From Comamonadaceae bacterium (GTDB taxonomy: Bacteria > Pseudomonadota > Gammaproteobacteria > Burkholderiales > Burkholderiaceae_C): a stretch of DNA of 64,000 nt. The stretch lies in NCBI GenBank assembly GCA_027488255.1, contig JAIYBZ010000009.1:62001-126000 (forward strand). Reading direction: 5' to 3'. Below the pieces are notes generated by a model. That model did not search any database and was not told where the DNA came from. It saw only the letters and a program-made list of their open reading frames with translations. Position 1 is the stretch's first letter. Each line of letters starts with the position of its first letter. Below, piece after piece: positions 45,002-54,102 of the stretch. Position numbers and translations under genes: made by a program.

Positions 45002-46162
45002 ATGTTTTTAGAGCTCAGACAACTGGAGATCCAATACCCCGGCAACCCCACGCCTGCTGTGCGTGGGGTCAATTTGGGTTTGCGTGCGGGTGACATTGGG
45101 GTCTTGATTGGTCCTTCGGGCTGTGGCAAAACCACCCTGCTGCGCGCCGTGGCCGGGCTTGAGCCGGTCACCGGCGGCAAAATACTTTTGTCGGGCCGAA
45201 CCGTCAGTGAGCAAGGCCACACCGAACCCGCCGAGAGGCGACGCATTGGCATGGTGTTCCAAGACTACGCCTTGTTCCCACACATGGATGTGGCACGCAA
45301 TGTGGGCTTTGGCCTGCAACACTTGAACAAAACCGAGCGCCAAAAACGCATCACCGAGGTGTTGGATTTGGTGGGTCTCGCGGGTTCAGACACTCGCTTC
45401 CCGCATGAGCTCTCCGGGGGACAACAGCAACGCGTCGCATTGGCTCGGGCTTTGGCCCCTCAACCCGACCTGCTGCTGCTGGACGAACCGTTCTCCAACC
45501 TCGACATTGACCTGCGTGAGCGTTTGGCCCACGAGGTGCGCTCTATTTTGAAATCTGCCCATGCCACCGCATTGTTGGTGACCCATGACCAACTGGAGGC
45601 CTTTGCCATTGGGGATGTCATTGGGGTGATGAACGAAGGGCAACTCCACCAATGGGACGACGCCTACAGCCTTTACCACCGCCCCGCCACCCGGTTTGTG
45701 GCCGACTTTATTGGGCATGGTGTCTTCACGCCGGCGACCCTGCGCGAAGTGAATGGGCAGGTCACCGTCGATACCCCTGTGGGCACCTTGATCGATGTCT
45801 CCGAATGCCCTTTGCCTTGTGCTTTTGAAGGGGGGCAGTGCGATGTGTTGTTGAGGGCCGACGACATCGTGCACGACGACCATGCGCCAGTGAAAGCAGA
45901 GATCATCCGCAAAGCCTTTCGGGGCTCGGAATTTTTGTACACCCTGCGGCTGGCCAGTGGCGATTTGTTGATGGCCCATGTTCCCAGCCACCACGACCAC
46001 AAATTGGGCGAATGGATCGGGATTCGCGCTGAGGTTGACCACGTGGTGACCTTCAACCGCGCCTGCCCCGTGAACAACCGCGAACTGTGCCAAATGCCCT
46101 GCGCCAAAGACGACGCCTGCGAGCACACCGACCCCCAATACCAGCCGGTCAAGTTTCTTTGA
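45002..46162 (+). CDS. Fe3+-type ABC transporter ATPase with cysteine-rich tail
   Basis: The 386-aa ATPase has Walker A GPSGCGKTTLL, signature LSGGQQQRVALARAL, Walker B LLLLDEPFSNLDIDLRE and a C-terminal OB-like regulatory region, as in FbpC. ATG at 45002 starts MFLELRQLEIQYPGNP. The track ORF is 90 codons too long. The last 34 residues carry four cysteines, C-x7-C-x3-C-x5-C (355, 363, 367, 373), in RACPVNNRELCQMPCAKDDACEH. I do not know this as a general feature of the family. It could bind iron, zinc or a cluster and sense metal status. The partner permease is divergent. Confidence 0.9.
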   Translation: MFLELRQLEIQYPGNPTPAVRGVNLGLRAGDIGVLIGPSGCGKTTLLRAVAGLEPVTGGKILLSGRTVSEQGHTEPAERRRIGMVFQDYALFPHMDVARNVGFGLQHLNKTERQKRITEVLDLVGLAGSDTRFPHELSGGQQQRVALARALAPQPDLLLLDEPFSNLDIDLRERLAHEVRSILKSAHATALLVTHDQLEAFAIGDVIGVMNEGQLHQWDDAYSLYHRPATRFVADFIGHGVFTPATLREVNGQVTVDTPVGTLIDVSECPLPCAFEGGQCDVLLRADDIVHDDHAPVKAEIIRKAFRGSEFLYTLRLASGDLLMAHVPSHHDHKLGEWIGIRAEVDHVVTFNRACPVNNRELCQMPCAKDDACEHTDPQYQPVKFL

Positions 46163-46337
46163 GTTACTGCAGCATCCGCTGAACTGTCCTCTGCAGTGCC
46201 TCCTGCAGTGTCCTCCGCGTGGTCCATGCGCGCGCAGCAAAAACTCAGGGCGTGACCCCCTTCCTTGACCCGCATTTACAAAGTGCACCTGGCACCCCAT
46301 GATGAATGTTTAAAACAAAATCATTCATGGAGGTGGC

Positions 46338-47663
46338 ATGGCCAACCCGAACCCAAACCCAAACTCCAGCCACGACCCTGCTCCGGCACACCGAGGCGGT
46401 CTTGACGATGCCCCGGTGGTCCATTGGGTGCAGCAGTTGTTGGAGCAAGCGGTCAGCCTGAAGGCTTCGGACTTGCACTTCGAACCCTATGAGCACCATT
46501 ACCGGGTGCGCATGCGCATCGATGGCGAATTGCGCGAGATGGCCAGTCCACCGATGGCTCTGAAAGAGCGCTTGGCCTCGCGCATCAAAGTGCTGTCGCG
46601 CTTGGATATTGCCGAAAAACGCTTGCCGCAAGACGGCCGCATGAAGCTCTTGCTCAGCAGCGGCCGGGAACTCGATTTGCGTGTGAGCACCTTGCCCACT
46701 CTGTTCGGAGAGAAGTTGGTCATCCGAATTCTGGATTCGGCGCAGGCCCAACTGGACCTGAACCGCCTGGGGTATGAAGCGGCAGATCTGCAACGCCTGC
46801 TTCAAGCCATTCGCCGGCCGCATGGCATGGTGCTGATGACCGGGCCGACAGGCTCAGGCAAAACCCAATCGCTGTATGCCTGCCTGAATTTGCTGAACAC
46901 GGCAGAGCTGAACATCGCGACCGTCGAAGACCCTTGCGAAATCCAATTGCCCGGCATCAACCAAGTGAATGTGCATGGCAAGCCGGGTTTGACGTTTGCC
47001 ATCGCCTTGCGGGCTTTTTTGCGCCAAGACCCCGATGTGTTGATGGTGGGCGAGGTGCGCGATTTAGAGACCGCCAATATCGCGATACAAGCGGCTCAGA
47101 CCGGGCATTTGGTCTTGTCCACCTTGCACACCAACGATGCCCCCAGCACGCTGGTGCGCTTGCGCAATATGGGCACGGCTTCTTACAACATCGCAGCGAG
47201 CGTGACCCTGATCACGGCCCAACGATTGCTGCGCTGTTTGTGTCCCAAGTGCAAAGAGTCGGTGAACTTGCCTTTGGCCACTTGGTTGCAAGCCGGCCTC
47301 CCCCCGGGTTGGCTTGCAGCGCAAAGCGCACCGGCCTTTGTGCCCGTGGGTTGTGGGCATTGCCACAAAGGGTTTTCTGGACGCACAGGAATTTTCCAAG
47401 TAATGCCCGTGAGCCTCGCCATGCAAGCGTTGATCTTGCAAGAAGCAGGGCCCCAAACGCTGGCTGAACAAGCCCGCCGCGAAGGGGTAGGGACTTTGCG
47501 CCTGGCTGGGTTGCAAAAAGTCTTACAAGGCATCACTTCGCTCAATGAGGTGTTGGCCCATACCCAAGCCCCTGAGCTGGAACATGATCCTGCACAAAGT
47601 CTTGCACAAGAAATTGCTCAGGGTCTGCCGCTTGCCCGCACACCCACTGAGGCAAAGCCATGA
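46338..47663 (+). CDS. pilB: Type IV pilus / type II secretion assembly ATPase (PilB/GspE, short form)
   Basis: A 441-aa secretion ATPase starting close to the N2 domain, since the usual N-terminal N1 domain of about 150 residues is missing. Walker A is GPTGSGKTQSL (about residue 171), the Asp box and Walker B are present (LRQDPDVLMVGEVRD), the His box is TGHLVLSTLHTND, and the zinc tetracysteine is CLCPKC...CGHCHKG. It powers pilin polymerisation. The downstream neighbour pilC overlaps by four bases. A GGAGGTGGC ribosome site lies under a small hairpin (ATGAATG...CATTCAT, 46302-46328). No pilin gene is nearby. Confidence 0.9.
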   Translation: MANPNPNPNSSHDPAPAHRGGLDDAPVVHWVQQLLEQAVSLKASDLHFEPYEHHYRVRMRIDGELREMASPPMALKERLASRIKVLSRLDIAEKRLPQDGRMKLLLSSGRELDLRVSTLPTLFGEKLVIRILDSAQAQLDLNRLGYEAADLQRLLQAIRRPHGMVLMTGPTGSGKTQSLYACLNLLNTAELNIATVEDPCEIQLPGINQVNVHGKPGLTFAIALRAFLRQDPDVLMVGEVRDLETANIAIQAAQTGHLVLSTLHTNDAPSTLVRLRNMGTASYNIAASVTLITAQRLLRCLCPKCKESVNLPLATWLQAGLPPGWLAAQSAPAFVPVGCGHCHKGFSGRTGIFQVMPVSLAMQALILQEAGPQTLAEQARREGVGTLRLAGLQKVLQGITSLNEVLAHTQAPELEHDPAQSLAQEIAQGLPLARTPTEAKP

Positions 47664-48877
47664 GCACCTCCCCAAAGGCAGGCGCCGCCCCGTCTTTTGT
47701 ATGGCAAGGCGTGGACGTTGAGGGGCGCCCGATGCAAGGCCGCTTGCAGGCACAAACGGTTGGCTTGGCCCGCGCCCAACTGCGACAGCAAGGTATCCAC
47801 CAGCCCCGTTTGCAACGGGTGTGGTGGGATCGCCCCAGCCCCATCAAAGCCGCAGACCTCTCGCTCATGACCCGGCAGCTGTCCGCTCTGCTGCAAGCGG
47901 GCATTCCGTTGCTGCAATCGCTAGAAATGTTGTCGCGCAGCCTGAGCTCGCAGGCCTTGGTGAACATCGTTTTGCAAGTGCACCACCAGGTGGCTTCAGG
48001 CACCGCCTTGCACGCGGCGTTGGCGCAACACCCGAGCGTCTTCAGCGGGCTTTACACCAGCATGGTGCGGGCGGGCGAATCCGCTGGCATTTTGGACACC
48101 CTGATGGCCAGACTGGCGCTCACCCTAGAGAAAAATGAAAGTTTGCGTTCGCGGGTTCGCTCGGCCTTGATGTACCCCGCTGCGGTGTTGAGCGTGGCCG
48201 TGGCGGTGCTGGTGCTGATCTTGGTTTTTGTGGTGCCTGTTTTTGAAGAAGTTTTCAAATCTTTTGGCGCCGAGTTGCCTTGGCCCACCCAACTGGTCGT
48301 GGCATTCAGTGAGGGCTTGAGTCGCTATGGACCCGGCCTCTTGGGGGTGCTGATGCTGCTGGCACTCTGGCTTTGGCAAGCCCCTGGCGCACGCCGTCAC
48401 CAGCTCTCGACCTTGCGCGACCGTTGGCTGATCAAACTGCCTGTATTAGGGCCGTTGGTCGGCACAGCGGCGGTGACACGCTGGGCGCAAACCTTGGCCG
48501 CCTTGTTGGCCGCAGGTGTGCCGCTCGAGGAAGCCTTGGGGCCAGTGGCCCAGGCATGCGGCCATGCGGATGTGGCCCACACCACTTTGCAATTGCAAAG
48601 GCAAGTGGCGCAAGGCAGTCGCTTGAGCGAAGGCATGGCCAGCAGCGGGCTGTTTCCAGCCATGCTTGTGCAGCTGTGTGCGACGGGAGAAGAAACCGGC
48701 TATTTAGAGCATTTGCTGGACCGCGCAGGAGGCCTGATGCAGACCGAGCTGGACGACCAAATCAATGGCTTGGCGGGCTTGCTCGAGCCATTGATCATTG
48801 TGCTGCTGGGGGGTCTGATTGGCGGTATTCTTGTGGCCATGTATTTGCCGATATTTAGACTCGGTCAGGTTTTCTGA
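47660..48877 (+). CDS. pilC: Type IV pilus inner-membrane platform protein PilC
   Basis: The 405-aa protein has two T2SSF domains (about 70-195 and 275-395) with three membrane helices and the motifs LMTRQLSALLQAGIPLLQSL and WAQTLAALLAAGVPLEEALG. It forms the platform rotated by PilB during pilus assembly. The four-base overlap with pilB and the one-base gap to pilD show a single operon. Confidence 0.95.
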   Translation: MSTSPKAGAAPSFVWQGVDVEGRPMQGRLQAQTVGLARAQLRQQGIHQPRLQRVWWDRPSPIKAADLSLMTRQLSALLQAGIPLLQSLEMLSRSLSSQALVNIVLQVHHQVASGTALHAALAQHPSVFSGLYTSMVRAGESAGILDTLMARLALTLEKNESLRSRVRSALMYPAAVLSVAVAVLVLILVFVVPVFEEVFKSFGAELPWPTQLVVAFSEGLSRYGPGLLGVLMLLALWLWQAPGARRHQLSTLRDRWLIKLPVLGPLVGTAAVTRWAQTLAALLAAGVPLEEALGPVAQACGHADVAHTTLQLQRQVAQGSRLSEGMASSGLFPAMLVQLCATGEETGYLEHLLDRAGGLMQTELDDQINGLAGLLEPLIIVLLGGLIGGILVAMYLPIFRLGQVF

Positions 48878-48878
48878 G

Positions 48879-49718
48879 ATGGCAGAAAACCTCTTCCTTG
48901 GGACGGGCGTGGTCTTGCTGGGCCTGGCCGTGGGCAGCTTTCTCAATGTCGTCATTTATCGCCTGCCAAAAATGATCGAGCGCCAATGGGCACAAGAGCT
49001 TGCGCTGAGCGCGCCAAAACCCACCGTTTCGCCCGAACCGCCTGCCCCGTTCAATCTCGCCGTGCCCGGCTCGCATTGCCCGCATTGCGGTCATGCGCTG
49101 TCTTGGGCCGAAAAAATACCACTGCTCAGCTTCATCGCCCTCAAGGGGCGCTGCCGCCATTGCCACGTCGGCATTTCTTGGCGCTATCCGGCAATTGAAG
49201 TGCTCACCGCCTTGCTGTTTTTCTGGAGTTTTTCGCGCTATGGACTGACGGCCGAGGCTTTGGCTTGGGCAGGTTTTGCCGCCACCTTACTGGCCCTGGG
49301 CGTGATCGATGCGGACAGCACTTTGCTGCCCGATGCCTTGACCCAACCCTTGGTGTGGGCGGGGTTGTTGGTGGCCAGTTTGGGGCTTGGTCAAGTGGAT
49401 TTGAGCACCGCACTCTGGGGGGCCATGGGCGGGTATGCCGCTCTGTGGTCGGTTTTTTGGCTGTTCAAACTGGTGACGGGCAAAGAGGGCATGGGACAAG
49501 GCGATTTCAAGCTTTTGGCCGCCATGGGCGCTTGGCTGGGCTGGCCGAGCCTGCTGTCTTTGGTGCTGATTGCCTCTTTTTCAGGCATAGCCGGCGGGCT
49601 GTGGCTGCGCTTTCGCCACCGCTTGGCAGAAGACGGCTATATTCCGTTTGGCCCTTTTTTGGCCTTGGCAGGTTTGTGGGTCATGGCCTTTGGCCCTCTG
49701 CCTCTTTTGCCCGTTTAA
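48879..49718 (+). CDS. pilD: Prepilin peptidase / N-methyltransferase
   Basis: The 279-aa membrane aspartyl protease cleaves and N-methylates prepilins. Two CxxC zinc motifs flank the cytoplasmic loop (CPHCGHALSW; CRHCHVGISW), and the catalytic aspartates lie in VIDADSTLLPD and the GxGD motif GMGQGDFKL. ATG at 48879 is right after the pilC stop. The track start 20 codons upstream lies within pilC. Coenzyme A gene coaE follows after three bases. Confidence 0.95.
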   Translation: MAENLFLGTGVVLLGLAVGSFLNVVIYRLPKMIERQWAQELALSAPKPTVSPEPPAPFNLAVPGSHCPHCGHALSWAEKIPLLSFIALKGRCRHCHVGISWRYPAIEVLTALLFFWSFSRYGLTAEALAWAGFAATLLALGVIDADSTLLPDALTQPLVWAGLLVASLGLGQVDLSTALWGAMGGYAALWSVFWLFKLVTGKEGMGQGDFKLLAAMGAWLGWPSLLSLVLIASFSGIAGGLWLRFRHRLAEDGYIPFGPFLALAGLWVMAFGPLPLLPV

Positions 49719-49721
49719 AAC

Positions 49722-50339
49722 ATGAGCATTCAGCGAATTTGGCGCATTGGCCTGACCGGTGGCATAGGCAGCGGAAAAAGCACCGTCGCCGCGATGTGGG
49801 CTGCCCGTGGCGCCGCCGTGATCGACGCCGATTCGATTTCGCGCAGCCTCACCGCCGCAGGGGGGCGTGCCATTGCACCCATTGCCCAAGCCTTTGGCGC
49901 CTCGATGATCGATGCGCAAGGGGCCTTGGACCGTCAAGCCATGCGGCAAGAGGTTTTTAGCCACCCCGAGGCCAAAAAAAAGCTCGAAGCGATTGTTCAT
50001 CCCTTGGTCAGCCAAATCACCGGCGAACAAGCCCAAGCCGCCATCCAGGCCGGGCGCGAGGTGCTGCTCTTCGATATCCCTTTGCTGGTGGAGTCGGGCG
50101 AGCGCTGGCGCAAACAGGTGGACCGCATCGTGGTGGTCGATTGCGATGCCGAGACGCAATGCCAGAGGGTGATGGCTCGGAGCGGCCTGGCGCCCGACGA
50201 AATTGAGCGCATCATGGCCCAGCAAGCCTCTCGGTTGTCGCGCTTGTCCGTCGCCGATGCGGTGATCTTGAATCAAGACCTCTCCTTGCCCGAATTAGAA
50301 GCCAAAGTGGCTCAATTGGCCGCCAAGTTCGGGCTATGA
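49722..50339 (+). CDS. coaE: Dephospho-CoA kinase
   Basis: The 205-aa kinase performs the last step of coenzyme A synthesis. The P-loop is GLTGGIGSGKSTVAAMW (about residues 10-26), and DADSISRSLTAAGG and LFDIPLLVESGERWRKQVD are the substrate-binding segments. The pilD-coaE-zapD-yacG order is standard in beta- and gammaproteobacteria. Confidence 0.96.
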   Translation: MSIQRIWRIGLTGGIGSGKSTVAAMWAARGAAVIDADSISRSLTAAGGRAIAPIAQAFGASMIDAQGALDRQAMRQEVFSHPEAKKKLEAIVHPLVSQITGEQAQAAIQAGREVLLFDIPLLVESGERWRKQVDRIVVVDCDAETQCQRVMARSGLAPDEIERIMAQQASRLSRLSVADAVILNQDLSLPELEAKVAQLAAKFGL

Positions 50340-50361
50340 TGGCGGCACTGAAAGAAGCCTC

Positions 50362-51117
50362 GTGATCCTGTACGAATACCCTTTTAACGAACGCATTCGC
50401 ACTTACCTGCGCTTGCAGCAACTTTTCAACCGCATGGGCCAATTGATGGCCCGAACGGAAGCGGTGGATCACCATTTCGCGCTGACCACCCTGTTTGAAA
50501 TCATCGAAGTGGCTTCACGCTCTGAGCTCAAGTCGGATGTGCTCAAAGATCTGGAACGCCAAAAGCAGCTCTACAACGGCTACCGTGGCAACCCCGCCAT
50601 TTCTGAAAAAGCTTTGGATGGCGTGATCGCTCAGTTGGACGAACACTTCGAGCTGCTGAACCAAGTCAGCGGCCGAATTGGCCAAAGCCTGAACGACAAT
50701 GATTTCCTGATGGCCTTGCGCAGTCGCGCCGTCATCCCTGGTGGCACTTGCGAGTTTGACCTGCCGGCCTACCATGCATGGCAACACCACGAAGCCGCCA
50801 GTCGCACGCAAGACCTCACACAATGGGTCGCGCCCTTTGCGCCTTTGGCACAAGCCATCAAAATGTTGCTGCAAATGTTGCGCGAGTCGGGTGGCAGTCA
50901 AAAAGTCATGGCCACGGGCGGTCAGTTGCAACAAAACCTGCCGCAAGGGCGCACCTTTCAACTGCTGCGCTTGAAGATTGATCCCGCATTGGGCATCACC
51001 CCCGAAATCAGTTGCAACCGTTTGTTGGTCGTGATCCGCATGATGCGGCAACAAGCCGATGGCAAATTGTTGGCCACCACCGACGACGTGCCGTTTGAGA
51101 TGTCTTTGTGCGCATGA
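50362..51117 (+). CDS. zapD: Cell division protein ZapD
   Basis: The 251-aa DUF1342/ZapD protein binds FtsZ and bundles protofilaments at the division site. Its N-terminus MILYEYPFNERIRTYLRLQQLFNRM matches the family, with a GTG start. The C-terminal beta-strand domain ends PADGKLLATTDDVPFEMSLCA. Its stop overlaps the yacG start. Confidence 0.95.
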   Translation: MILYEYPFNERIRTYLRLQQLFNRMGQLMARTEAVDHHFALTTLFEIIEVASRSELKSDVLKDLERQKQLYNGYRGNPAISEKALDGVIAQLDEHFELLNQVSGRIGQSLNDNDFLMALRSRAVIPGGTCEFDLPAYHAWQHHEAASRTQDLTQWVAPFAPLAQAIKMLLQMLRESGGSQKVMATGGQLQQNLPQGRTFQLLRLKIDPALGITPEISCNRLLVVIRMMRQQADGKLLATTDDVPFEMSLCA

Positions 51118-51329
51118 GTGAGCACGGTCAGTCGCCCGACTTTGCGCCGCGTCAAGTGCGTTGCCCCGCGTGTTCTGGCAACAGTCTTTACAGCAGTGCC
51201 AACCCCTACCGGCCCTTTTGCAGCGCCCGCTGCAAAGGTGTGGACTTGGGGGCATGGGCCAGTGAAGAGTTCAAACTGCCAGACGAAAAGCCACTCGACG
51301 AGCCTTTCGGCGATCCGCGTTTGCAATAA
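51114..51329 (+). CDS. yacG: DNA gyrase inhibitor YacG
   Basis: The 71-aa zinc-finger protein read from ATG at 51114 overlaps the zapD stop (ATGA). The four zinc cysteines are in RCPACSGNSLYSSANPYRPFCSARCKGVDLGAWASEEF. YacG binds GyrB and inhibits gyrase in E. coli. The sequence is of normal length. Confidence 0.94.
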   Translation: MSEHGQSPDFAPRQVRCPACSGNSLYSSANPYRPFCSARCKGVDLGAWASEEFKLPDEKPLDEPFGDPRLQ

Positions 51330-51366
51330 GCCCCGCAGAGCCGCTGAGTCGCTTACGAACACGCTC

Positions 51367-51398
51367 AACCCCTCACCCTGACCCCTCACCCCTCACCC
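51367..51398 (+). repeat. Short C-rich tandem repeat
   Basis: Units of about CCCCTCACC (with one CTGA insert) repeat three to four times between yacG and the Nudix gene. It probably arises by slippage. No function is apparent. Confidence 0.55.
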
Positions 51399-51424
51399 AT
51401 TTAGGGTCGCCTCCCCAAAAAGGG

Positions 51425-51907
51425 TCAACGGTGTGTCGCGGCCGTGAACTGACGCTCTTCAGCCAACCAGCCCAACACCGGCACCGTGCCGGGCAATACC
51501 GGCTGCACCTCGACTGGCAAGGTCTGCCATGCATGCGATTGGCCTTCGCGCATTTGCAAATCGCCCACCCAATCGCTCACCTTGCAAAAATGCAGCCGCA
51601 CCAAGGCGTGGGGGTAATCGACCATCTGGGTTTTCCATGCCTTGGCGCTACCGATCGTGATGCCCAGCTCTTCTTGGAGCTCGCGTCGCAAGGCTTGTTC
51701 TACCGACTCACCTGCCTCCAGTTTGCCGCCCGGAAACTCCCAGTAACCGGCGTACACCTTGCCCTCGGGGCGTGAAGTGAGCAAAAACTGACCCTCGCTT
51801 TGCAACAAGACACCCACCGCCACGTCCACCACCGCACGCGCTCCCTGGCCCTCGGGCAAATCTTCGCGCGCCCGCTCACCGTCGGCCACCAGCAAACCCG
51901 CTGTCAT
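51425..51907 (-). CDS. Nudix hydrolase (MutT-like)
   Basis: ATG at 51907 gives 160 aa. The Nudix box GGKLEAGESVEQALRRELQEELGI is complete (GX5EX7REUXEEXGU). N-terminal VDVAVGVLLQSEGQFLLTSRPEGKVYAGYWEFPGG and a C-terminal part resembling MutT support an 8-oxo-dGTP diphosphatase role. The track's 209-aa ORF wrongly extends into the ATPase gene. The ATG overlaps the ATPase stop by four bases. Confidence 0.9.
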   Translation of the reverse strand: MTAGLLVADGERAREDLPEGQGARAVVDVAVGVLLQSEGQFLLTSRPEGKVYAGYWEFPGGKLEAGESVEQALRRELQEELGITIGSAKAWKTQMVDYPHALVRLHFCKVSDWVGDLQMREGQSHAWQTLPVEVQPVLPGTVPVLGWLAEERQFTAATHR

Positions 51908-52794
51908 GCGCGGTCCGATTGGCGGCCCATCATGTCGCGGGCAAATTGGTAGGCCACTCGGCCGCTGCGAGAACCCCGCTCCAATGCCCAGAGCAGGGCA
52001 TCTGGCCGTGCCGCTTCGATTTGTGCGGGTGTCGCTCCCAAGGCACTCAACCACTGGCCGGCAATGGTGAGGTACTCGTCTTGTGAGAACGGATAAAAAC
52101 TGATCCAGAGACCAAAACGCTCCGACAAAGAAATTTTCTCTTCCACCCCCTCACCAGGGTGAACTTCCCCGTCTTCGGTGTGTTTGTAAGTGAGGTTTTC
52201 GCTCATGTACTCGGGCAGCAAATGGCGCCGGTTGCTGGTGGCATAAACCAGCACATTGGGGGTCGACGCAGCCACCGTCCCGTCCAGAATGGACTTGAGG
52301 GCTTTGTAGCCCGGTTCGCCATCTTCAAAACTCAGGTCATCGCAGTACACGATGAACTTTTCCTCACGCCCGGCCACCACTTCAATGATGTCTGGCAAAT
52401 CGGTGAGGTCTTCTTTGTCCACCTCGATCAGCCGCAAGCCTTGCACCGCATAGGTGTTCAGGCAAGCTTTGATGAGTGACGACTTGCCCGTGCCACGCGC
52501 GCCTGTGAGCAGCACATTGTTGGCGGGATGGCCGTGCACAAACTGCTCGGTGTTGCGCTGCAGTTTTTCTTTTTGATCGTCGATTTCTTTCAAGTCCGCC
52601 AGCGTCATCGCCGCCACATGGCGCACCGGCTCCAACACGCCATGACCCGAAGACCGCTTGCGGTAACGCCAAGCGATGGCTTGGCTCCAATCGGGGGCCG
52701 ACAAAGGTTGCGGCAAGACCGATTCGATGCGGTCCACCAAGACGCTGACTTTGGCCAGCAATTGCTCCAGCGCAGAGTAAGAGGGCGCGGTCAT
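51904..52794 (-). CDS. DUF815 family AAA ATPase
   Basis: This 296-aa P-loop ATPase has Walker [19 protein letters not shown] (about residues 96-113), Walker [13 protein letters not shown] and a sensor segment [23 protein letters not shown]815 proteins are widespread in betaproteobacteria beside argJ and mutT and have no established function. The stop overlaps the Nudix start and its start overlaps the argJ stop, so the three are translated together. Confidence 0.9.
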   Translation of the reverse strand: MTAPSYSALEQLLAKVSVLVDRIESVLPQPLSAPDWSQAIAWRYRKRSSGHGVLEPVRHVAAMTLADLKEIDDQKEKLQRNTEQFVHGHPANNVLLTGARGTGKSSLIKACLNTYAVQGLRLIEVDKEDLTDLPDIIEVVAGREEKFIVYCDDLSFEDGEPGYKALKSILDGTVAASTPNVLVYATSNRRHLLPEYMSENLTYKHTEDGEVHPGEGVEEKISLSERFGLWISFYPFSQDEYLTIAGQWLSALGATPAQIEAARPDALLWALERGSRSGRVAYQFARDMMGRQSDRA

Positions 52795-54020
52795 GAACGG
52801 TAGTCCGCGTTGATGGTCACATACTCGTGGCTCAGGTCACAGGTCCACACCGTGTCGCTCGCGGTGCCACGGCCCAGCCCCACGCGCACGGTGATCTCGC
52901 TGCCCTTCATGACGCGCTGACCCTCTTCTTCTCGGTAATCGGCGCGGCGTCCACCTTGCGAGACCACATGCACATCGTCCAGGTGCAACTCGATCAAGCC
53001 TTGGTCGAGATCGGTGATGCCGGCGTAGCCCACCGCAGCCAAAATGCGGCCCAAGTTGGGGTCACTGGCGAAGAAGGCGGTTTTGACCAAGGGCGAATGC
53101 GCAATCGCATAAGCCACTTGTCGGCATTCTTCGCCGGTACGCCCACCCTCCACCTGCACGGTGATGAATTTGGTGGCGCCTTCGCCATCGCGCACGATGG
53201 CATGCGCCAATTGGCGTGCCACTTGCATCAAGCCCTGCAACAAAGCTTGGCCATCTTGACTTTCCAAGGAGGTGATGGGCGCATGCCCGGCTTGGTGTGT
53301 GGCGATGACCATGAAGGAGTCATTGGTCGAGGTGTCGCCATCGATCGTGATGCGATTGAAAGAACCATCGGCCAAGCGTTTAGCCAACGCCGGCAACAAG
53401 GCGGGATCCAGGCAGGCGTCTGTGGCCAGGAAACCCAACATGGTGGCCATGTTGGGGCGAATCATGCCGGCACCCTTGCTGATGCCGGTGATGCTGACAG
53501 TCTTGCCCGCCACTTGCACCTGCACACTGGCGGCCTTGGGCACGGTGTCGGTGGTCATGATGCCTTCGGCCGCTTTGGCCCAATGGGCACTTTGTGCATC
53601 GGCCATCGCTGCGGGCAAGCCCGCCACAATGCGCTCGACTGGCAGCGGCTCCATGATCACGCCGGTAGAAAAAGGCAAGATTTGTGTGGCCGAGCAATTC
53701 AGCAATTGGGCCAAGGCATCGCACGTTTGGCGCGCATGCGCAAGCCCTGGAGCGCCCGTGCCAGCATTGGCGTTGCCGGTGTTGATGACCAACGCGCGCA
53801 CTGCGCTGCCGCTGTCGAGGTGCTCACGGCACACCTGCACCGGAGCGGCACAAAAACGGTTGCTGGTGAACACACCCGCCACGCTGGCCCCTTCGTCGAG
53901 CAAAAAAACCGTCAAGTCTTTTCGGTTCGCTTTGCGCACACCCACTTCGGCAATGCCGATGCGAACGCCTGCGATCGGCTTCAACTGGGACGGGTTCAAA
54001 GGGGGCAGATTGACAGGCAT
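52791..54020 (-). CDS. argJ: Bifunctional ornithine acetyltransferase / N-acetylglutamate synthase
   Basis: The 409-aa enzyme recycles the acetyl group in arginine synthesis. Self-cleavage occurs before the catalytic Thr in [15 protein letters not shown] (about residues 180-194), and [21 protein letters not shown] and the C-terminal [10 protein letters not shown] are conserved. ATG at 54020 ([22 protein letters not shown]) is chosen. The track ORF starts 73 codons earlier, inside the secA terminator region. Confidence 0.96.
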   Translation of the reverse strand: MPVNLPPLNPSQLKPIAGVRIGIAEVGVRKANRKDLTVFLLDEGASVAGVFTSNRFCAAPVQVCREHLDSGSAVRALVINTGNANAGTGAPGLAHARQTCDALAQLLNCSATQILPFSTGVIMEPLPVERIVAGLPAAMADAQSAHWAKAAEGIMTTDTVPKAASVQVQVAGKTVSITGISKGAGMIRPNMATMLGFLATDACLDPALLPALAKRLADGSFNRITIDGDTSTNDSFMVIATHQAGHAPITSLESQDGQALLQGLMQVARQLAHAIVRDGEGATKFITVQVEGGRTGEECRQVAYAIAHSPLVKTAFFASDPNLGRILAAVGYAGITDLDQGLIELHLDDVHVVSQGGRRADYREEEGQRVMKGSEITVRVGLGRGTASDTVWTCDLSHEYVTINADYRS

Positions 54021-54061
54021 AAAAGTCTTTCTGAATAAGCAGAGAGGTTGAACGGGTGGAC

Positions 54062-54090
54062 AAACAAAACGGGCCGAAGCCCGTTTGTTT
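54062..54090 (-). terminator. Intrinsic terminator after secA
   Basis: AAACAAAACGGGC, loop CGAA, GCCCGTTTGTTT forms a 12-bp stem with one bulged A. On the minus strand the stem ends in TTTTGTTTG. It lies 12 bases after the secA stop and before argJ. Confidence 0.85.
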
Positions 54091-54102
54091 GGCCCTGCAA
54101 AC

